A DNA stretch of 64,000 bases, from assembly GCA_013141495.1 (NCBI GenBank), contig JABFQV010000002.1, forward strand, positions 248,001 through 312,000, read 5' to 3'. Positions 19,776 to 30,440 of the stretch are shown piece after piece. The number at the start of each line of letters is the position of its first letter. Position 1 is the first letter of the stretch. The DNA is from Methylotenera sp. (GTDB lineage Bacteria > Pseudomonadota > Gammaproteobacteria > Burkholderiales > Methylophilaceae). The notes beneath the pieces were generated by a model, which saw only the letters and a list, made by a program, of their open reading frames with translations, was not told the DNA's origin and did no database searches. A program made the position numbers and the translations under genes.

Positions 19776-20033
19776 CTATCCACCAGTGACCGGTGGGAAA
19801 AACGCCACTTCATCACCATTGCTAATGGACGCATTGTCATCCACTAATTCATGGTTAATCGCAGCACGCACTTTTAATTTCCCCATCAACATTTCACCCC
19901 AAACATCGCCACGTTTAGCTAAAAAAGCTTTCAGTTTAAGAACAGTCATAGGCTCATCTGGCAGGTTTAAATCTTCAGTTGAATACTTAAGCGTTTCTTT
20001 GAGTCTTGCGAAGTAAAATAATTTTATTATCAT
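19776..20033 (-). CDS. moaD: Molybdopterin synthase sulfur carrier subunit
   Basis: Ubiquitin-like with C-terminal GDEVAFFPPVTGG. Confidence 0.95.
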   Translation of the reverse strand: MIIKLFYFARLKETLKYSTEDLNLPDEPMTVLKLKAFLAKRGDVWGEMLMGKLKVRAAINHELVDDNASISNGDEVAFFPPVTGG

Positions 20034-20050
20034 AATGTTATGTAACTTAG

Positions 20051-21370
20051 TTAATCTTCTTTATCATCTATAATATCCAGCAAATCTGCCGGGCTTTTAG
20101 TCAGTTCTACGCGCTCAATTTGGGCAAATCGTTGTGTAATCTTCTGGCTTGAAATATGCACGTCTTGTGCATTTTCATGCGCTTGGCGAATATTATCCGC
20201 CAGTTTTTTCATGCGTGTATCAAAGCGGCCGAAGTCTTTACTGAGCTTGCCAAGCTCTTCTTTAATCACGTGTACTTGTTTACGGGTTTCTACATCTTTA
20301 AGTACCGCGCGTGCGGTGTTGAGTACCGCCATTAGTGTGGTAGGCGACACGACCCACACCCGTTTATTCATGGCGTATTCAATCACATCGGCATGGTACG
20401 CATGCAGCTCGGCAAACACGGCTTCAGCTGGGATAAACATCACCGCGCCGTCGGAGGTAACGTTAGAAATAATGTATTTCATGGCAATGTCATCTACATG
20501 CTTTTTAACGTCTATCTTAAACTGCTTTTCTGCCAAGAGCTTCTCGGCATCGCTGAGTTTGTTATCAAGCATACGGTGATAATTTTCAAGCGGAAACTTG
20601 CTATCCACCGCCACTGTACCCGTTGGGTCAGGTAAAAACAGTGCACAATCAGCACGGGTGCCGTTTTCAAACGTGTATTGCATGGCAAATGAGTTCACAG
20701 GTAACACATTGCGCACTAGGGCTTCTAACTGCACCTCACCAAACGCACCACGTGAACGCTTATCACCCAGCAACTCCTGCAAACTCACTACATTAGTGGT
20801 TAAGCCATCAATTTTCTTTTGCGCTTCATCAATGGTGGCGAGCCGCGCCATCACATCTATAAAGGTTTGATTGGTCTTTTTAAAGCCTTCATCCAAGCGC
20901 TCTGATACTTTACCGCCTATTTGCTCCAGGCGGCCATCTACCGATTTAGTTAAAGCCTCGATACTGGCTGTTAGCTGCAATGTAGCATTGCGCATGGTAG
21001 ATTGAATAAGTTCTTGTTCAGCCTTGCCCTGCTCTGCTAAGGTAGTGTGCAGTTTCTCTAGCACCGTTTCACGTGTCAGCGACAAGCTGTTATTTTGCGC
21101 CAATTGCAAGGCTTGCATGGCGTCGCGCGTAGCCTGCAGCTCAGTCGCCACACTAGCGCGCAAACGCTCGCTCGTTTCATGTGTAGATGCGCTCAAGCGA
21201 TCACCCAGCTTGTTTAAACCATCGTTAAAATCAAGCAGCATGGCACGATGCTTTTCTTCTAGCTGTTGCAAAATGACGATGTTTTGATTGGTCTTGTTTT
21301 CACGCCATATTTGCCACGCAAGTAACAATAAAATAGCCACAGCGATAATTAATATAAAGATTTGTATCAT
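20051..21370 (-). CDS. rmuC: DNA recombination protein RmuC
   Basis: N-terminal TM, coiled coil, KRSRGAFGEVQLEALVRNVLP, VDSKFPLENY. Confidence 0.94.
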   Translation of the reverse strand: MIQIFILIIAVAILLLLAWQIWRENKTNQNIVILQQLEEKHRAMLLDFNDGLNKLGDRLSASTHETSERLRASVATELQATRDAMQALQLAQNNSLSLTRETVLEKLHTTLAEQGKAEQELIQSTMRNATLQLTASIEALTKSVDGRLEQIGGKVSERLDEGFKKTNQTFIDVMARLATIDEAQKKIDGLTTNVVSLQELLGDKRSRGAFGEVQLEALVRNVLPVNSFAMQYTFENGTRADCALFLPDPTGTVAVDSKFPLENYHRMLDNKLSDAEKLLAEKQFKIDVKKHVDDIAMKYIISNVTSDGAVMFIPAEAVFAELHAYHADVIEYAMNKRVWVVSPTTLMAVLNTARAVLKDVETRKQVHVIKEELGKLSKDFGRFDTRMKKLADNIRQAHENAQDVHISSQKITQRFAQIERVELTKSPADLLDIIDDKED

Positions 21371-21534
21371 AGGGCTGAATTATACCTGATGCGCTATGTT
21401 AAAAAACCTGCCAGCACCCCACTGAGCGTATTTGAAATTGTAATATCACGCGATTTGATAAGACTTAACGATTGTTTTAAAAAGAACATTTCAAGAATTG
21501 GTGAGTTTATGCCAAACTAAGCATAAATTAATTT

Positions 21535-23247
21535 ATGCTTAGGCGCACCGTGATTAAACTCAAACTACTGCTAAATTATTGGCTTGCCGACATCACGCAC
21601 CGGCTACATAACAACTTTTACTTGTATCTCAGCGCCCTGCTTACGGTGTTTATTCTGCTGGATGCCAGTGTGTTTCATGTGGGTGAAAACATGCGCGACC
21701 GCGCTTTTGACCTGATGGTTAAAAACCGCATTGTTGTGCCCAAGCCAGACCCCGATATTGTGATTGTTGATATTAATGAGGCTTCACTAAGCGCAATGGC
21801 TAGCGAATACGGTCGTTGGCCTTGGCCTAGGCAAGTGCTAGCTGAGTTTTTAGAGAACATTGAAGCACAGCAGCCCAAGGCGGTTGTTTTTGATATTCTG
21901 TTTAGCGACCCTGACATTTACAACCCTGACAGCGATGCTTATTTTAATGAAGTCATTGCCGCTACAGATAATACGTTTTTTCCATTACTGCGTTTAGCGC
22001 CAGAAAGCGATCATTTAAGTCTCATCACGCCCAGCATGATTCCTGGCATCAGGCGCCGTGCCACGGCTGATGGTGAAAATAGTGCAGATCAACCCATTGC
22101 CATTGTTTTACCGCATTTTGAGGCAGCACTAAATTCAACGCGCCTAGGCACACACAATATTTACCCTGATAAAGACGGCATTGTGCGTGAGTACAGACTT
22201 TGGCACGATGAAAACGGCTGGATATTGCCCTCACTACCTTTAGCCGTGGGGAACTTTGCACAAATTAACTCTCTATCGCCACCACAGAATATGCTCATCA
22301 ACTGGCGCGGCAAACCTTTCACTTATCAGTTTGCCAGTTTCAGTGATGTTTATACCGACATGGCAAGTAAGGTTAAAACACGCCCAGCCAATGAATTTAC
22401 CAATAAAATTGTGATTATTGGCTCTACCGCACCCTCTCTATTTGACATCAAAGCCACCGCCATGGCTAAAGCCTTCCCTGGTGTTGAAATTTTAGCCACT
22501 GCCATTGATAACGTAAAACACAATGATTACCTAAAAGTATGGCGCGGTAGTATTCCTTATATTTTAATTAGCCTCACCCTAGTTTGGCTAACAGCGCTAG
22601 CATTCTTCCGCAATGTAGATCACGATAAGGTCATGACTATTTTCAGTAGTAGCCAAATTGGCTTGCTCGCATTGTCATACCTTGCCATTAACTTCACGCA
22701 TACTTATTTAGACTTTACTGGGCCGATTACTTGGGCTGTGATGTATTTTAGTGTGGCAAAACTTTACGCACTTGCCAACGCGCGTGCCATGCAGCGATTA
22801 TTAGCCAACGATGTAGAATCAGGCAAAAAAGGCGCGGCTATTTTGTTAATGCCTATCGTGATAGATAGCACGCTACCGTTGAGTGACAGTATGCTCAAGA
22901 AGCTTCAACATAAAATTGAACAGGCACTGCAACAGCCTGCCACGGTAGAAGTTTTAAAAGGCACTCAAAGCGGGATTTGGGGCCTATTTGCTGACATCAT
23001 TACCGTCAGTTGGGCGTACCAGCATGATAACGAAATTGAGGCCGCAAAAGCCCAGCAAGATGCGGCACAGTTAGGTTTGAAGTTAAAACCGTTATTACAA
23101 AATATTGGGTTGCCTAACGATGCTACAGTGCGTTATGTACTGCACGCCAGCACCCTTAATACAGAAAAACCGATGGCAAGTCAGTGGCGTGCTTTATTTG
23201 CACAGGCTATTATCAAACTCGAAATATTAGAAAGAGAACCGTCATGA
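21535..23247 (+). CDS. CHASE2 domain membrane protein
   Basis: DPDIVIVDINEASLSAMASEYGRWPWPRQVLAEFL and C-terminal TM helices; no recognised cyclase/kinase motif. Confidence 0.85.
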   Translation: MLRRTVIKLKLLLNYWLADITHRLHNNFYLYLSALLTVFILLDASVFHVGENMRDRAFDLMVKNRIVVPKPDPDIVIVDINEASLSAMASEYGRWPWPRQVLAEFLENIEAQQPKAVVFDILFSDPDIYNPDSDAYFNEVIAATDNTFFPLLRLAPESDHLSLITPSMIPGIRRRATADGENSADQPIAIVLPHFEAALNSTRLGTHNIYPDKDGIVREYRLWHDENGWILPSLPLAVGNFAQINSLSPPQNMLINWRGKPFTYQFASFSDVYTDMASKVKTRPANEFTNKIVIIGSTAPSLFDIKATAMAKAFPGVEILATAIDNVKHNDYLKVWRGSIPYILISLTLVWLTALAFFRNVDHDKVMTIFSSSQIGLLALSYLAINFTHTYLDFTGPITWAVMYFSVAKLYALANARAMQRLLANDVESGKKGAAILLMPIVIDSTLPLSDSMLKKLQHKIEQALQQPATVEVLKGTQSGIWGLFADIITVSWAYQHDNEIEAAKAQQDAAQLGLKLKPLLQNIGLPNDATVRYVLHASTLNTEKPMASQWRALFAQAIIKLEILEREPS

Positions 23248-23762
23248 TCAAAAATCTAAAACCACTGCTCATTGCAATTTTAATGCTACCCATGTTACAC
23301 GCGGGATTTAGCATAGCCGCAGAAACTGGCAGCGCCCTAAAAAACGACAATCTACGTGCTGAACCTTATACTGATGCTAAAGTTGCAGGCAGTTTTACGC
23401 GTGGAGAAAGCCTGGAAATACTAAAAAAACAAGGCGCATGGTTGCAAGTTAAAACTAAAAAGAACACAGGCTGGGTAAGGATGTTATCAGTAAAACGTGG
23501 TACCGCTACTACAAGCAACAAAACTTCAGGCGCATTAGCTTTGGCCAGCGGCCGTGCTGGCACCGGGCAAGTGGTTTCTACTACTGGCGTGCGTGGTTTA
23601 AGCGAGCAAGATCTTAAAGCTGCCAAGTTTAACGAAACTGAAATCAAAACCTTAGAGAGCTATACCCTTAGCGCTGAACAAGGGCGACAATTTGCCAATG
23701 CCGGCAAACTAAAAACCATTGCTTTTGCTAATTTAAAAGCGGGCAAAGGGGATTCAAAATGA
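23244..23762 (+). CDS. Exported SH3 domain protein
   Basis: Signal peptide MIKNLKPLLIAILMLPMLHAGFSIAAE, then bacterial SH3-like LRAEPYTDAKVAGSFTRGESLEILKKQGAWLQVKTKKNTGWVR; start 23244 overlaps CHASE2 stop (ATGA). Confidence 0.85.
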   Translation: MIKNLKPLLIAILMLPMLHAGFSIAAETGSALKNDNLRAEPYTDAKVAGSFTRGESLEILKKQGAWLQVKTKKNTGWVRMLSVKRGTATTSNKTSGALALASGRAGTGQVVSTTGVRGLSEQDLKAAKFNETEIKTLESYTLSAEQGRQFANAGKLKTIAFANLKAGKGDSK

Positions 23763-24739
23763 GAACACTCGTGAAAAATAAACAGTCAAATTTAGCGCAT
23801 AAAAACTTATTAACCGCCAGCCTGCTTGCTGGCTTGCTTAGTGCTTTAAGCTTACCAAGCATGGCTTTTGATTTTAAAGACGCGCTGAAAGACGCCGTTC
23901 AAAAAGAAATAGGTCAAAAAGCAGAACCTATAACGCCCGCTGAAACACCTAATTCCAATGCGAGCGCAGTTGATGCCGCAACTAAAAACAATACAACGAC
24001 GTCAGCAGAAGCCACGCAACCCGCATTTAACTGGAAAAACCCAAGTAAGGATGAAGAAATTGCATTAGGCCGCGAAATAGCTGGCAACTTACTAGGTGCA
24101 GCACCACTCGTTAAAGATGCGGCCCTGCAAAAATACGTGAATTCCGTAGGGCGCTGGGTGGCATCACAATCTGAACGTCCAGACCTGCCTTGGCGCTTTG
24201 GTGTGATTGAAAGTGATGATTTAAATGCCTTTGCCGCGCCTGGTGGTTACATCATGCTCACCAAGGGTTTGTATCGCCAACTCACTAACGAAGCGCAATT
24301 AGCGGGTGTGCTGGGCCATGAAATTGCACATATCGTAAAAAAACACCAGCTTAAATTATTACAAAAACAACAGCTTTTAAACGCAGGCGCCGGATTTTTA
24401 AGCGGAAAATACGCTAAAGACAATGATCTAATCAGCAAGGCGATTGGCAGTGGTGCTGAGATTAGTGCGCGTAGTTTAGATAAGTCAGCAGAATATGAGG
24501 CGGATAGATTAGGCTTAAGTTATGCCACACGTGCGGGTTATGAACCCTACGGCTTGCCAGACGTGCTACAAGCGTTAGGCCACTCCAGTAAAAATGATGA
24601 TAGCGTGGCCTTGTTATTTAAAACGCATCCCCACCCAGATGACAGGCTGAGCGCGTTGGGTAATGCGGTTGGTAGCAGGTTAGATAATATAAAAGATGGA
24701 AAAACACTAGAAAACAGGTTTTACCAACTTAAAAACTAA
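23759..24739 (+). CDS. M48 family metalloprotease
   Basis: HEIAHIVKKH zinc motif; EYEADRLG. Confidence 0.92.
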   Translation: MRTLVKNKQSNLAHKNLLTASLLAGLLSALSLPSMAFDFKDALKDAVQKEIGQKAEPITPAETPNSNASAVDAATKNNTTTSAEATQPAFNWKNPSKDEEIALGREIAGNLLGAAPLVKDAALQKYVNSVGRWVASQSERPDLPWRFGVIESDDLNAFAAPGGYIMLTKGLYRQLTNEAQLAGVLGHEIAHIVKKHQLKLLQKQQLLNAGAGFLSGKYAKDNDLISKAIGSGAEISARSLDKSAEYEADRLGLSYATRAGYEPYGLPDVLQALGHSSKNDDSVALLFKTHPHPDDRLSALGNAVGSRLDNIKDGKTLENRFYQLKN

Positions 24740-24933
24740 TCTTGAGCATAATTGATTTTTATTTACTTTAGGGGTTCTCTAACCAAAAACAAGCTTAATC
24801 AGCTTCACTTTATGAGGCTTTTTTTCGAAAAAAACACGTTATTTGCGCTAAGTCAAGGCTAGTGCAATCTAGTTTGACATTGTTATTTTGATGGGTGAAA
24901 ATCACTTGATAAGACTAAGGTTAAGGATTAAAA

Positions 24934-26088
24934 ATGACGCTTAAAAACAAAGCAGAAAAATCAACCGCATTATTGAGTAAACCCACTAAAACACGCCCAG
25001 TTGTGGCTGGGGATGTACCATCTGAAATTACCACAGAGGGCATTGAGACTTTTTCTGTGAACAAAAAAGTTTCTGCGGCACGTGACTCAAAATCCACGGC
25101 GCTAGAGGATATTATTAACCGCATATCAAACAGTGCAGACAAGGCATCATTACCTGACGCCTTGCAAACTATTTTAGATGGCGCGTCTCCGGATGATGTT
25201 GCGGCGTTAAGTAAAGCCATTGAAAACACTAAAAACATTAAGTGGCAAAAAAGCACTCTACATGCGGATCAAGCGCTGTCAAAAGACTGGCGCGATGGTG
25301 GCTATCCTTATAAAAACCTGCTCTCAAGAAAGTCTTACGAGAAACAAAAGTATCACTTACAAGTAGAGCTATTAAAACTGCAAGCTTGGGTAAAAGAAAC
25401 CGGGCAACGGGTGGTTATTTTATTTGAAGGGCGTGATGCCGCTGGTAAAGGTGGCACCATTAGACGCTTTATGGAACACTTAAACCCACGTGGTGCACGT
25501 GTGGTAGCGCTAGAGAAGCCGAGTGAAGTAGAACGTGGTCAATGGTATTTTCAGCGTTATGTTTCACAATTGCCCACCGCGGGTGAAATTGTAATGTTTG
25601 ACCGCTCTTGGTATAACCGCGCAGGTGTAGAGCGAGTGATGGGGTTTTGTAACAATGATGAATATTTAGAATTTATGCGCCAAGCCCCTGATTTTGAACG
25701 CAACCTGACGCGTTGCGGTATTCATGTGATTAAGTTCTGGTTCTCAGTCAGCCGTGAAGAACAGCGCAGACGTTTTAAAGAACGTGAGTTACATCCGCTC
25801 AAACAATGGAAGCTAAGCCCGATTGACTTAGCCTCGCTCGATAAATGGGATGATTACACCAAGGCGAAAGAAGCCATGTTTTTTCATACTGATACCGCGG
25901 ATTCACCTTGGACCGTGATTAAATCGGATTGCAAAAAACGGGCGCGTCTCAATGCAATGCGTTACGTTTTGCACAAACTACCCTATACCAATAAGGACAT
26001 CATCTCGATTGGCGCGTTAGATCCGCTGTTAGTTGGCCGCGCGCACATTGTGTATGAGCGCGGTGAGCATAACCAAGTGTTACTTTAA
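24934..26088 (+). CDS. ppk2: Polyphosphate kinase 2 family protein
   Basis: VVILFEGRDAAGKGGTIRRFMEHLNPRGARVVAL; MFDRSWYNRAGVERVMGFC. Confidence 0.94.
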   Translation: MTLKNKAEKSTALLSKPTKTRPVVAGDVPSEITTEGIETFSVNKKVSAARDSKSTALEDIINRISNSADKASLPDALQTILDGASPDDVAALSKAIENTKNIKWQKSTLHADQALSKDWRDGGYPYKNLLSRKSYEKQKYHLQVELLKLQAWVKETGQRVVILFEGRDAAGKGGTIRRFMEHLNPRGARVVALEKPSEVERGQWYFQRYVSQLPTAGEIVMFDRSWYNRAGVERVMGFCNNDEYLEFMRQAPDFERNLTRCGIHVIKFWFSVSREEQRRRFKERELHPLKQWKLSPIDLASLDKWDDYTKAKEAMFFHTDTADSPWTVIKSDCKKRARLNAMRYVLHKLPYTNKDIISIGALDPLLVGRAHIVYERGEHNQVLL

Positions 26089-26099
26089 CAATGTGAACT

Positions 26100-26135
26100 G
26101 ATAAATAGCCAGGTAATCCAGCCTGGCTATTTATC
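26100..26135. terminator. Bidirectional hairpin between ppk2 and ion channel gene
   Basis: gataaatagccagg-taatccag-cctggctatttatc, 14-bp perfect stem. Confidence 0.75.
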
Positions 26136-26552
26136 TTTCCACAACTTTTGCATCTCGATAAACATAAAAGAAGCGGTCCAGGTGATGAGCACTAAGCCAG
26201 TCAGTGCCTCAATACCAGCCAAAAACCTGATATCCCCTCTGGGTACAATGTCGCCAAAACCCAATGAGGTGTAATTGACAAGCGAGAAATAAACACAATC
26301 CATCAATCCACCGTCAAAATGACCTTCTAGCGAGCCAAAGCTACCTTGACGCACCATCAAATAGTAGCCAAAGGCAAATAGCCAGATTTCAATGACATGC
26401 GCCAACAGCGCGCCAAACACACCCACCAACACACGCAACCGGTGCTTAATATCAAGCTTGGGAATCAAGATGGTGAGTTGGTTGAGCGCCTCAAAGTGAA
26501 CTAACACCGCAGCCGCGACTAACATGCTAATGAGGATAAATGACGCAGTCAT
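26127..26552 (-). CDS. Two-TM ion channel family protein
   Basis: Pore-like motif YFSLVNYTSLGFGDIVP. Confidence 0.85.
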   Translation of the reverse strand: MTASFILISMLVAAAVLVHFEALNQLTILIPKLDIKHRLRVLVGVFGALLAHVIEIWLFAFGYYLMVRQGSFGSLEGHFDGGLMDCVYFSLVNYTSLGFGDIVPRGDIRFLAGIEALTGLVLITWTASFMFIEMQKLWKDK

Positions 26553-26602
26553 TAAATGGCTTTCACTAAAGTTCTAACATTGACGGCTCAAGCTGACGTG
26601 GC

Positions 26603-27634
26603 TTAGACTAAATTACGCGCACGCAACTCCGCCTTGACATAAGCATAGTAAATTGGCGCGGCAACAATGCCGATCAAGCCAAATGCGGCTTCCATGCACA
26701 GCATGGCAATCAAAAGCTCCCACGCATTAGCGCGAATTTGGCTACCCACAATACGTGCATTCAAAAAGTATTCAAATTTGTGAATCACCACTAAATACAA
26801 CAATGAAGCGAGTGCTACACCTAGCGACTGACTCAAACTCACCACTACAATCACCGTGTTAGAGATTAAATTACCAATGACGGGAATCAACCCCACCACA
26901 AAAGTAATGACGATCATGGTTTTAACCAACGGTAAGTGCACGCCTGCCATCGGTAAAACCACGACTAAATAAATGCCAGTAAAAATAGTATTGATGGCTG
27001 ATATACGAATTTGCGCAAATACCACGCGCTTAAATGCATCACTGAATAAGCTGCTACGCGCAACCAGTGCACCTGCAAACGGCTTAAAGCGATCGATAGT
27101 TATCGCCTCGCGCAGGGCAAGCATGCCGCCAATAATCATGCCGATAAGTATGTGGGCTGTAGCACGCCCAGCCTCTGCGCCAACCACTTGCAATTTATCG
27201 GCATGCAAACGCAACCATTCTGTTGCCAGCTCTTTAAAGGCAATGGCATCGGCGGGCAGATGCTCAAGTAGCCAACTAGGCAGTATTTTGCGTGAATCTT
27301 CAAGAATCTGTGCCATTTTTGCCAGCAATACAGTCACGCTACCTGCATCTGAGCGCAAAAATGCAACCAAACCCGCCCCAGCCAAACCAAGTAAGCTCAC
27401 AATAATGAACACTAAAATACCCACCGCCCAAAGCTTAGCGCGATTACTCGGCCGCTTACTCGGAAAGCGCCGTGCAATATAAGGCGTAATGATGTGCACC
27501 AATTGAAATACTAACAAACCTGCTAATAACCCCGCGAGCAGGCTAAATTTCACCACAAAAAACAAGGCGAAGGCTGTGAGCACCCATGCTGCGATTTCAT
27601 GAACAGAAGGCGGTAGTTGCGGATTTTTAGTCAT
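26603..27634 (-). CDS. AI-2E family transporter
   Basis: Multi-TM; C-terminal PVIGNLISNTVIVVVSLSQSLGVALASLLYLVVIHKFEYFLNARIVGSQI. Confidence 0.9.
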   Translation of the reverse strand: MTKNPQLPPSVHEIAAWVLTAFALFFVVKFSLLAGLLAGLLVFQLVHIITPYIARRFPSKRPSNRAKLWAVGILVFIIVSLLGLAGAGLVAFLRSDAGSVTVLLAKMAQILEDSRKILPSWLLEHLPADAIAFKELATEWLRLHADKLQVVGAEAGRATAHILIGMIIGGMLALREAITIDRFKPFAGALVARSSLFSDAFKRVVFAQIRISAINTIFTGIYLVVVLPMAGVHLPLVKTMIVITFVVGLIPVIGNLISNTVIVVVSLSQSLGVALASLLYLVVIHKFEYFLNARIVGSQIRANAWELLIAMLCMEAAFGLIGIVAAPIYYAYVKAELRARNLV

Positions 27635-27677
27635 ATTTATCTCGTGGCGTTAAGTTAACACTTAACGGGCACCTTTA

Positions 27678-28244
27678 TTAAAAACGCTTAAAACGATTCA
27701 AGAAATTAGCTACTTCATCGACTGGCAATAATAGTACCAAATCAATCTGATCATTAAATACTTTAGTGACGACACTACCGTTACAGTTGGCCAAAGCTCT
27801 GGTCACCAGATCCATTTGTTTATACTCAATCGTTAACTGAACCGTCTGCATCTGCACAAAAGCCGTGGTGTTAGCATTATCTAGCGCCAACTTTGCCGTG
27901 CCGCCATAAGCGCGTGCTAATCCGCCAGTGCCTAGATTGATGCCACCATAATATCGAATAACTGCCACGCAAACATTAATTAAATCACGCCCTTCTATCA
28001 GCTTTAAGACTGGCATGCCCGCAGTGCCGGAAGGTTCACCTGCGTCTGAAAAACGCGGCACAATGCCGGCTTCAGTTTTAAGCCGAAACGCATAAGCCAA
28101 ATGATGTGCGGTTTGATGTTGTGCCGCAAATGCACGCAATGCCGCGCCTACTTCACGCTCATCTGCACAGGGCACTGCCATGGCAATAAAACGTGATTTA
28201 GTAATCGTTTGCTCGGCAAAGCCAGCTCGCGCTATTGTGAACAA
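27678..28244 (-). CDS. YigZ/IMPACT family protein
   Basis: KSRFIAMAVPC...FSDAGEPSGTAGMPVLKLIEGRDLINVCVAVIRYYGGINLGTGGLARAY. Confidence 0.93.
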   Translation of the reverse strand: MFTIARAGFAEQTITKSRFIAMAVPCADEREVGAALRAFAAQHQTAHHLAYAFRLKTEAGIVPRFSDAGEPSGTAGMPVLKLIEGRDLINVCVAVIRYYGGINLGTGGLARAYGGTAKLALDNANTTAFVQMQTVQLTIEYKQMDLVTRALANCNGSVVTKVFNDQIDLVLLLPVDEVANFLNRFKRF

Positions 28245-29732
28245 CTACTTGCGTCCACCTAAAAGGCTGCCAAGTATGCCACGCACAATTTGCCGCCCGA
28301 GTTGTGAGCCTATGGCACGCGCCGCGCTTTTTGCTGCGGCCTCTAACACGCCATCTGAACGACTACTTGAAGACGACTTTTTATCACCATTGCCACCACC
28401 AAAAACACCGCCCCAACTAAACCCTTCCTCCTCTTTGGCTTCAACGGCGGATTGTTCTGCACGGTTCTTTAAAATTTCGTAAGCAGACTCACGATCGACT
28501 GCTTTTTCATAAAATGCAAAAATATTTGAAGTCTTAATAGTTTCACTGCGTTCAGCATCAGTCGCTGGCCCGATACGGCTAGACGGCGGGCAAATAAAGG
28601 TACGCTCAACTGGGGTTGGAATCCCTTTTTCATCTAAAAATGATACCAAAGCTTCACCCACGCCCAACTCGGTAATCGCCGTAGCAACATTGACTTTAGG
28701 GTTAGTTCTAAACGTATCTGCCGCTGATTTTACGGCTTTTTGGTCACGTGGCGTGAACGCGCGCAAAGCATGCTGTATGCGGTTACCTAATTGCCCCAAT
28801 ACCACATCAGGAATATCCAGCGGGTTTTGGCTCACAAAATACACGCCCACACCTTTTGAGCGAATCAAGCGTACCACTTGTTCAATTTTTTGCAGCAAGG
28901 CCTGTGGCGCATCGTTAAACAACAAATGCGCCTCATCAAAAAAGAACACTAATTTAGGTTTATCTAAATCGCCTGCTTCCGGCATTTGTTCAAACAGCTC
29001 TGACAGCAACCATAACAACAAAGTGGCGTAAATACGGGGCGAATGAAATAATTGATCACTGGCCAAGATATTCACGATGCCACGCCCTGCCGCATCGGTT
29101 TGTATTAAATCATCTAAATTTAGCGCAGGTTCACCAAAAAATTGATCTGCGCCCTGCGTCTCTAGCTCAAGCAAACCACGCTGCACCGCGCCCACACTAG
29201 CCGCAGATATATTACCGTATTGCGTTTGATACTCGGCGGCATTTTCAGCCGCGTGTTGCATCATGGCGCGCAAATCTTTAAGGTCTAACAGTAGCCAGCC
29301 TTTATCATCGGCAATTTTAAATACTGAGTTTAATACACCACCTTGCACCTCATTTAAGTTGAGTAAGCGCGCTAACAGTAAAGGCCCCATTTCCGCAATG
29401 GTGGTGCGCACTGGGTGACCTTTAACGCCAAATACATCCCAAAACACCACTGGGGATTTTTTATAGCTAAATTCTGTTAATGCCAATTGCTGCACACGTG
29501 CTTCAACTTTGGCGTTTCCACCGCCAGATTGGCTCATGCCAGATAAGTCACCTTTTACATCCGCCATAAACACCGGCACACCAAGATTAGAAAAACCTTC
29601 AGCCAAGGTTTGCAAAGTGACGGTTTTACCGGTGCCGGTAGCACCGGCGATCAAACCATGACGGTTTGCCATTTTGGGTAAAATAAAGCTCGATATTTCA
29701 TTGTTTTTTGCAATCAGAATTGGCTCACTCAT
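28245..29732 (-). CDS. HerA-like ATPase (DUF853)
   Basis: [42 protein letters not shown]. Confidence 0.93.
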   Translation of the reverse strand: MSEPILIAKNNEISSFILPKMANRHGLIAGATGTGKTVTLQTLAEGFSNLGVPVFMADVKGDLSGMSQSGGGNAKVEARVQQLALTEFSYKKSPVVFWDVFGVKGHPVRTTIAEMGPLLLARLLNLNEVQGGVLNSVFKIADDKGWLLLDLKDLRAMMQHAAENAAEYQTQYGNISAASVGAVQRGLLELETQGADQFFGEPALNLDDLIQTDAAGRGIVNILASDQLFHSPRIYATLLLWLLSELFEQMPEAGDLDKPKLVFFFDEAHLLFNDAPQALLQKIEQVVRLIRSKGVGVYFVSQNPLDIPDVVLGQLGNRIQHALRAFTPRDQKAVKSAADTFRTNPKVNVATAITELGVGEALVSFLDEKGIPTPVERTFICPPSSRIGPATDAERSETIKTSNIFAFYEKAVDRESAYEILKNRAEQSAVEAKEEEGFSWGGVFGGGNGDKKSSSSSRSDGVLEAAAKSAARAIGSQLGRQIVRGILGSLLGGRK

Positions 29733-29861
29733 ACTGTTCCTATACTTTATCTAAGACTTAAATGATGATTTATATTTTACTGTGATAATTTACGTTAAGT
29801 TTAAGCCTGCACCTTCAAAGTCCCGACCCTTCAAAGCCCCTGTACTTCAACGTCAAAGTGA

Positions 29862-30431
29862 TTAGAAATCACCCTTACGTGCTTTATCCATGATTTGCAA
29901 CAAGGTTGTTTCCAACTCCTGCGCAGATTTTTTTGCGCGTTCTGTGGGGTTTTTAATACTTTTTAAATCAAAAGTTGGGCGATCTAACGCAATAAACAAT
30001 TTTAATTGTTTATTCGTATCTGCTTTTTCATAAATTGCGATTCTGCAAGGGGCAAATACTAGAAATTCCGGATGGTCTAAAATAATTTCCGTCCCCATAC
30101 TCAGGTTGCAAAATGAACGCACCTCCTTAATGCCTTGCGGGTCAATGCCACGTAACTTTATGTGCTCGCCAATCGGAAAGTTGGCCGGGTTTACAAAGTT
30201 CATGCCTTCAGAAATCGACTTTAAACTCTCCACCACATCTTGGTAACTCACGCCATCATTCACCGCCAACTCATAAATAGCCGTGCTTGGGTCAATCGCC
30301 GGCATGCCTGCACTGACTTTGCCTATTAAATCCAATTGCGGCGTTACAGGCTTCACGGCACTACAAGCGCTCATGAGCAAAAGCAACGCTAAACTATAAA
30401 AATACTTCATCATTTTAGTTTTATTCATCAC
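29862..30431 (-). CDS. DUF302 lipoprotein
   Basis: Lipobox LLLMSACS; DUF302-like IILDHPEFLVFAPCRIAIYEK. Confidence 0.8.
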   Translation of the reverse strand: MMNKTKMMKYFYSLALLLLMSACSAVKPVTPQLDLIGKVSAGMPAIDPSTAIYELAVNDGVSYQDVVESLKSISEGMNFVNPANFPIGEHIKLRGIDPQGIKEVRSFCNLSMGTEIILDHPEFLVFAPCRIAIYEKADTNKQLKLFIALDRPTFDLKSIKNPTERAKKSAQELETTLLQIMDKARKGDF

Positions 30432-30440
30432 AGCGCCTTA

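Noticed and set aside
26973-27482. 169-aa plus-strand ORF
   Set aside because: Antisense to the AI-2E transporter, low-complexity composition and no recognisable domain
27648-27667. CGTTAAG-TTAACA-CTTAACG hairpin before the AI-2E gene
   Set aside because: Short AT-rich dyad, could be chance
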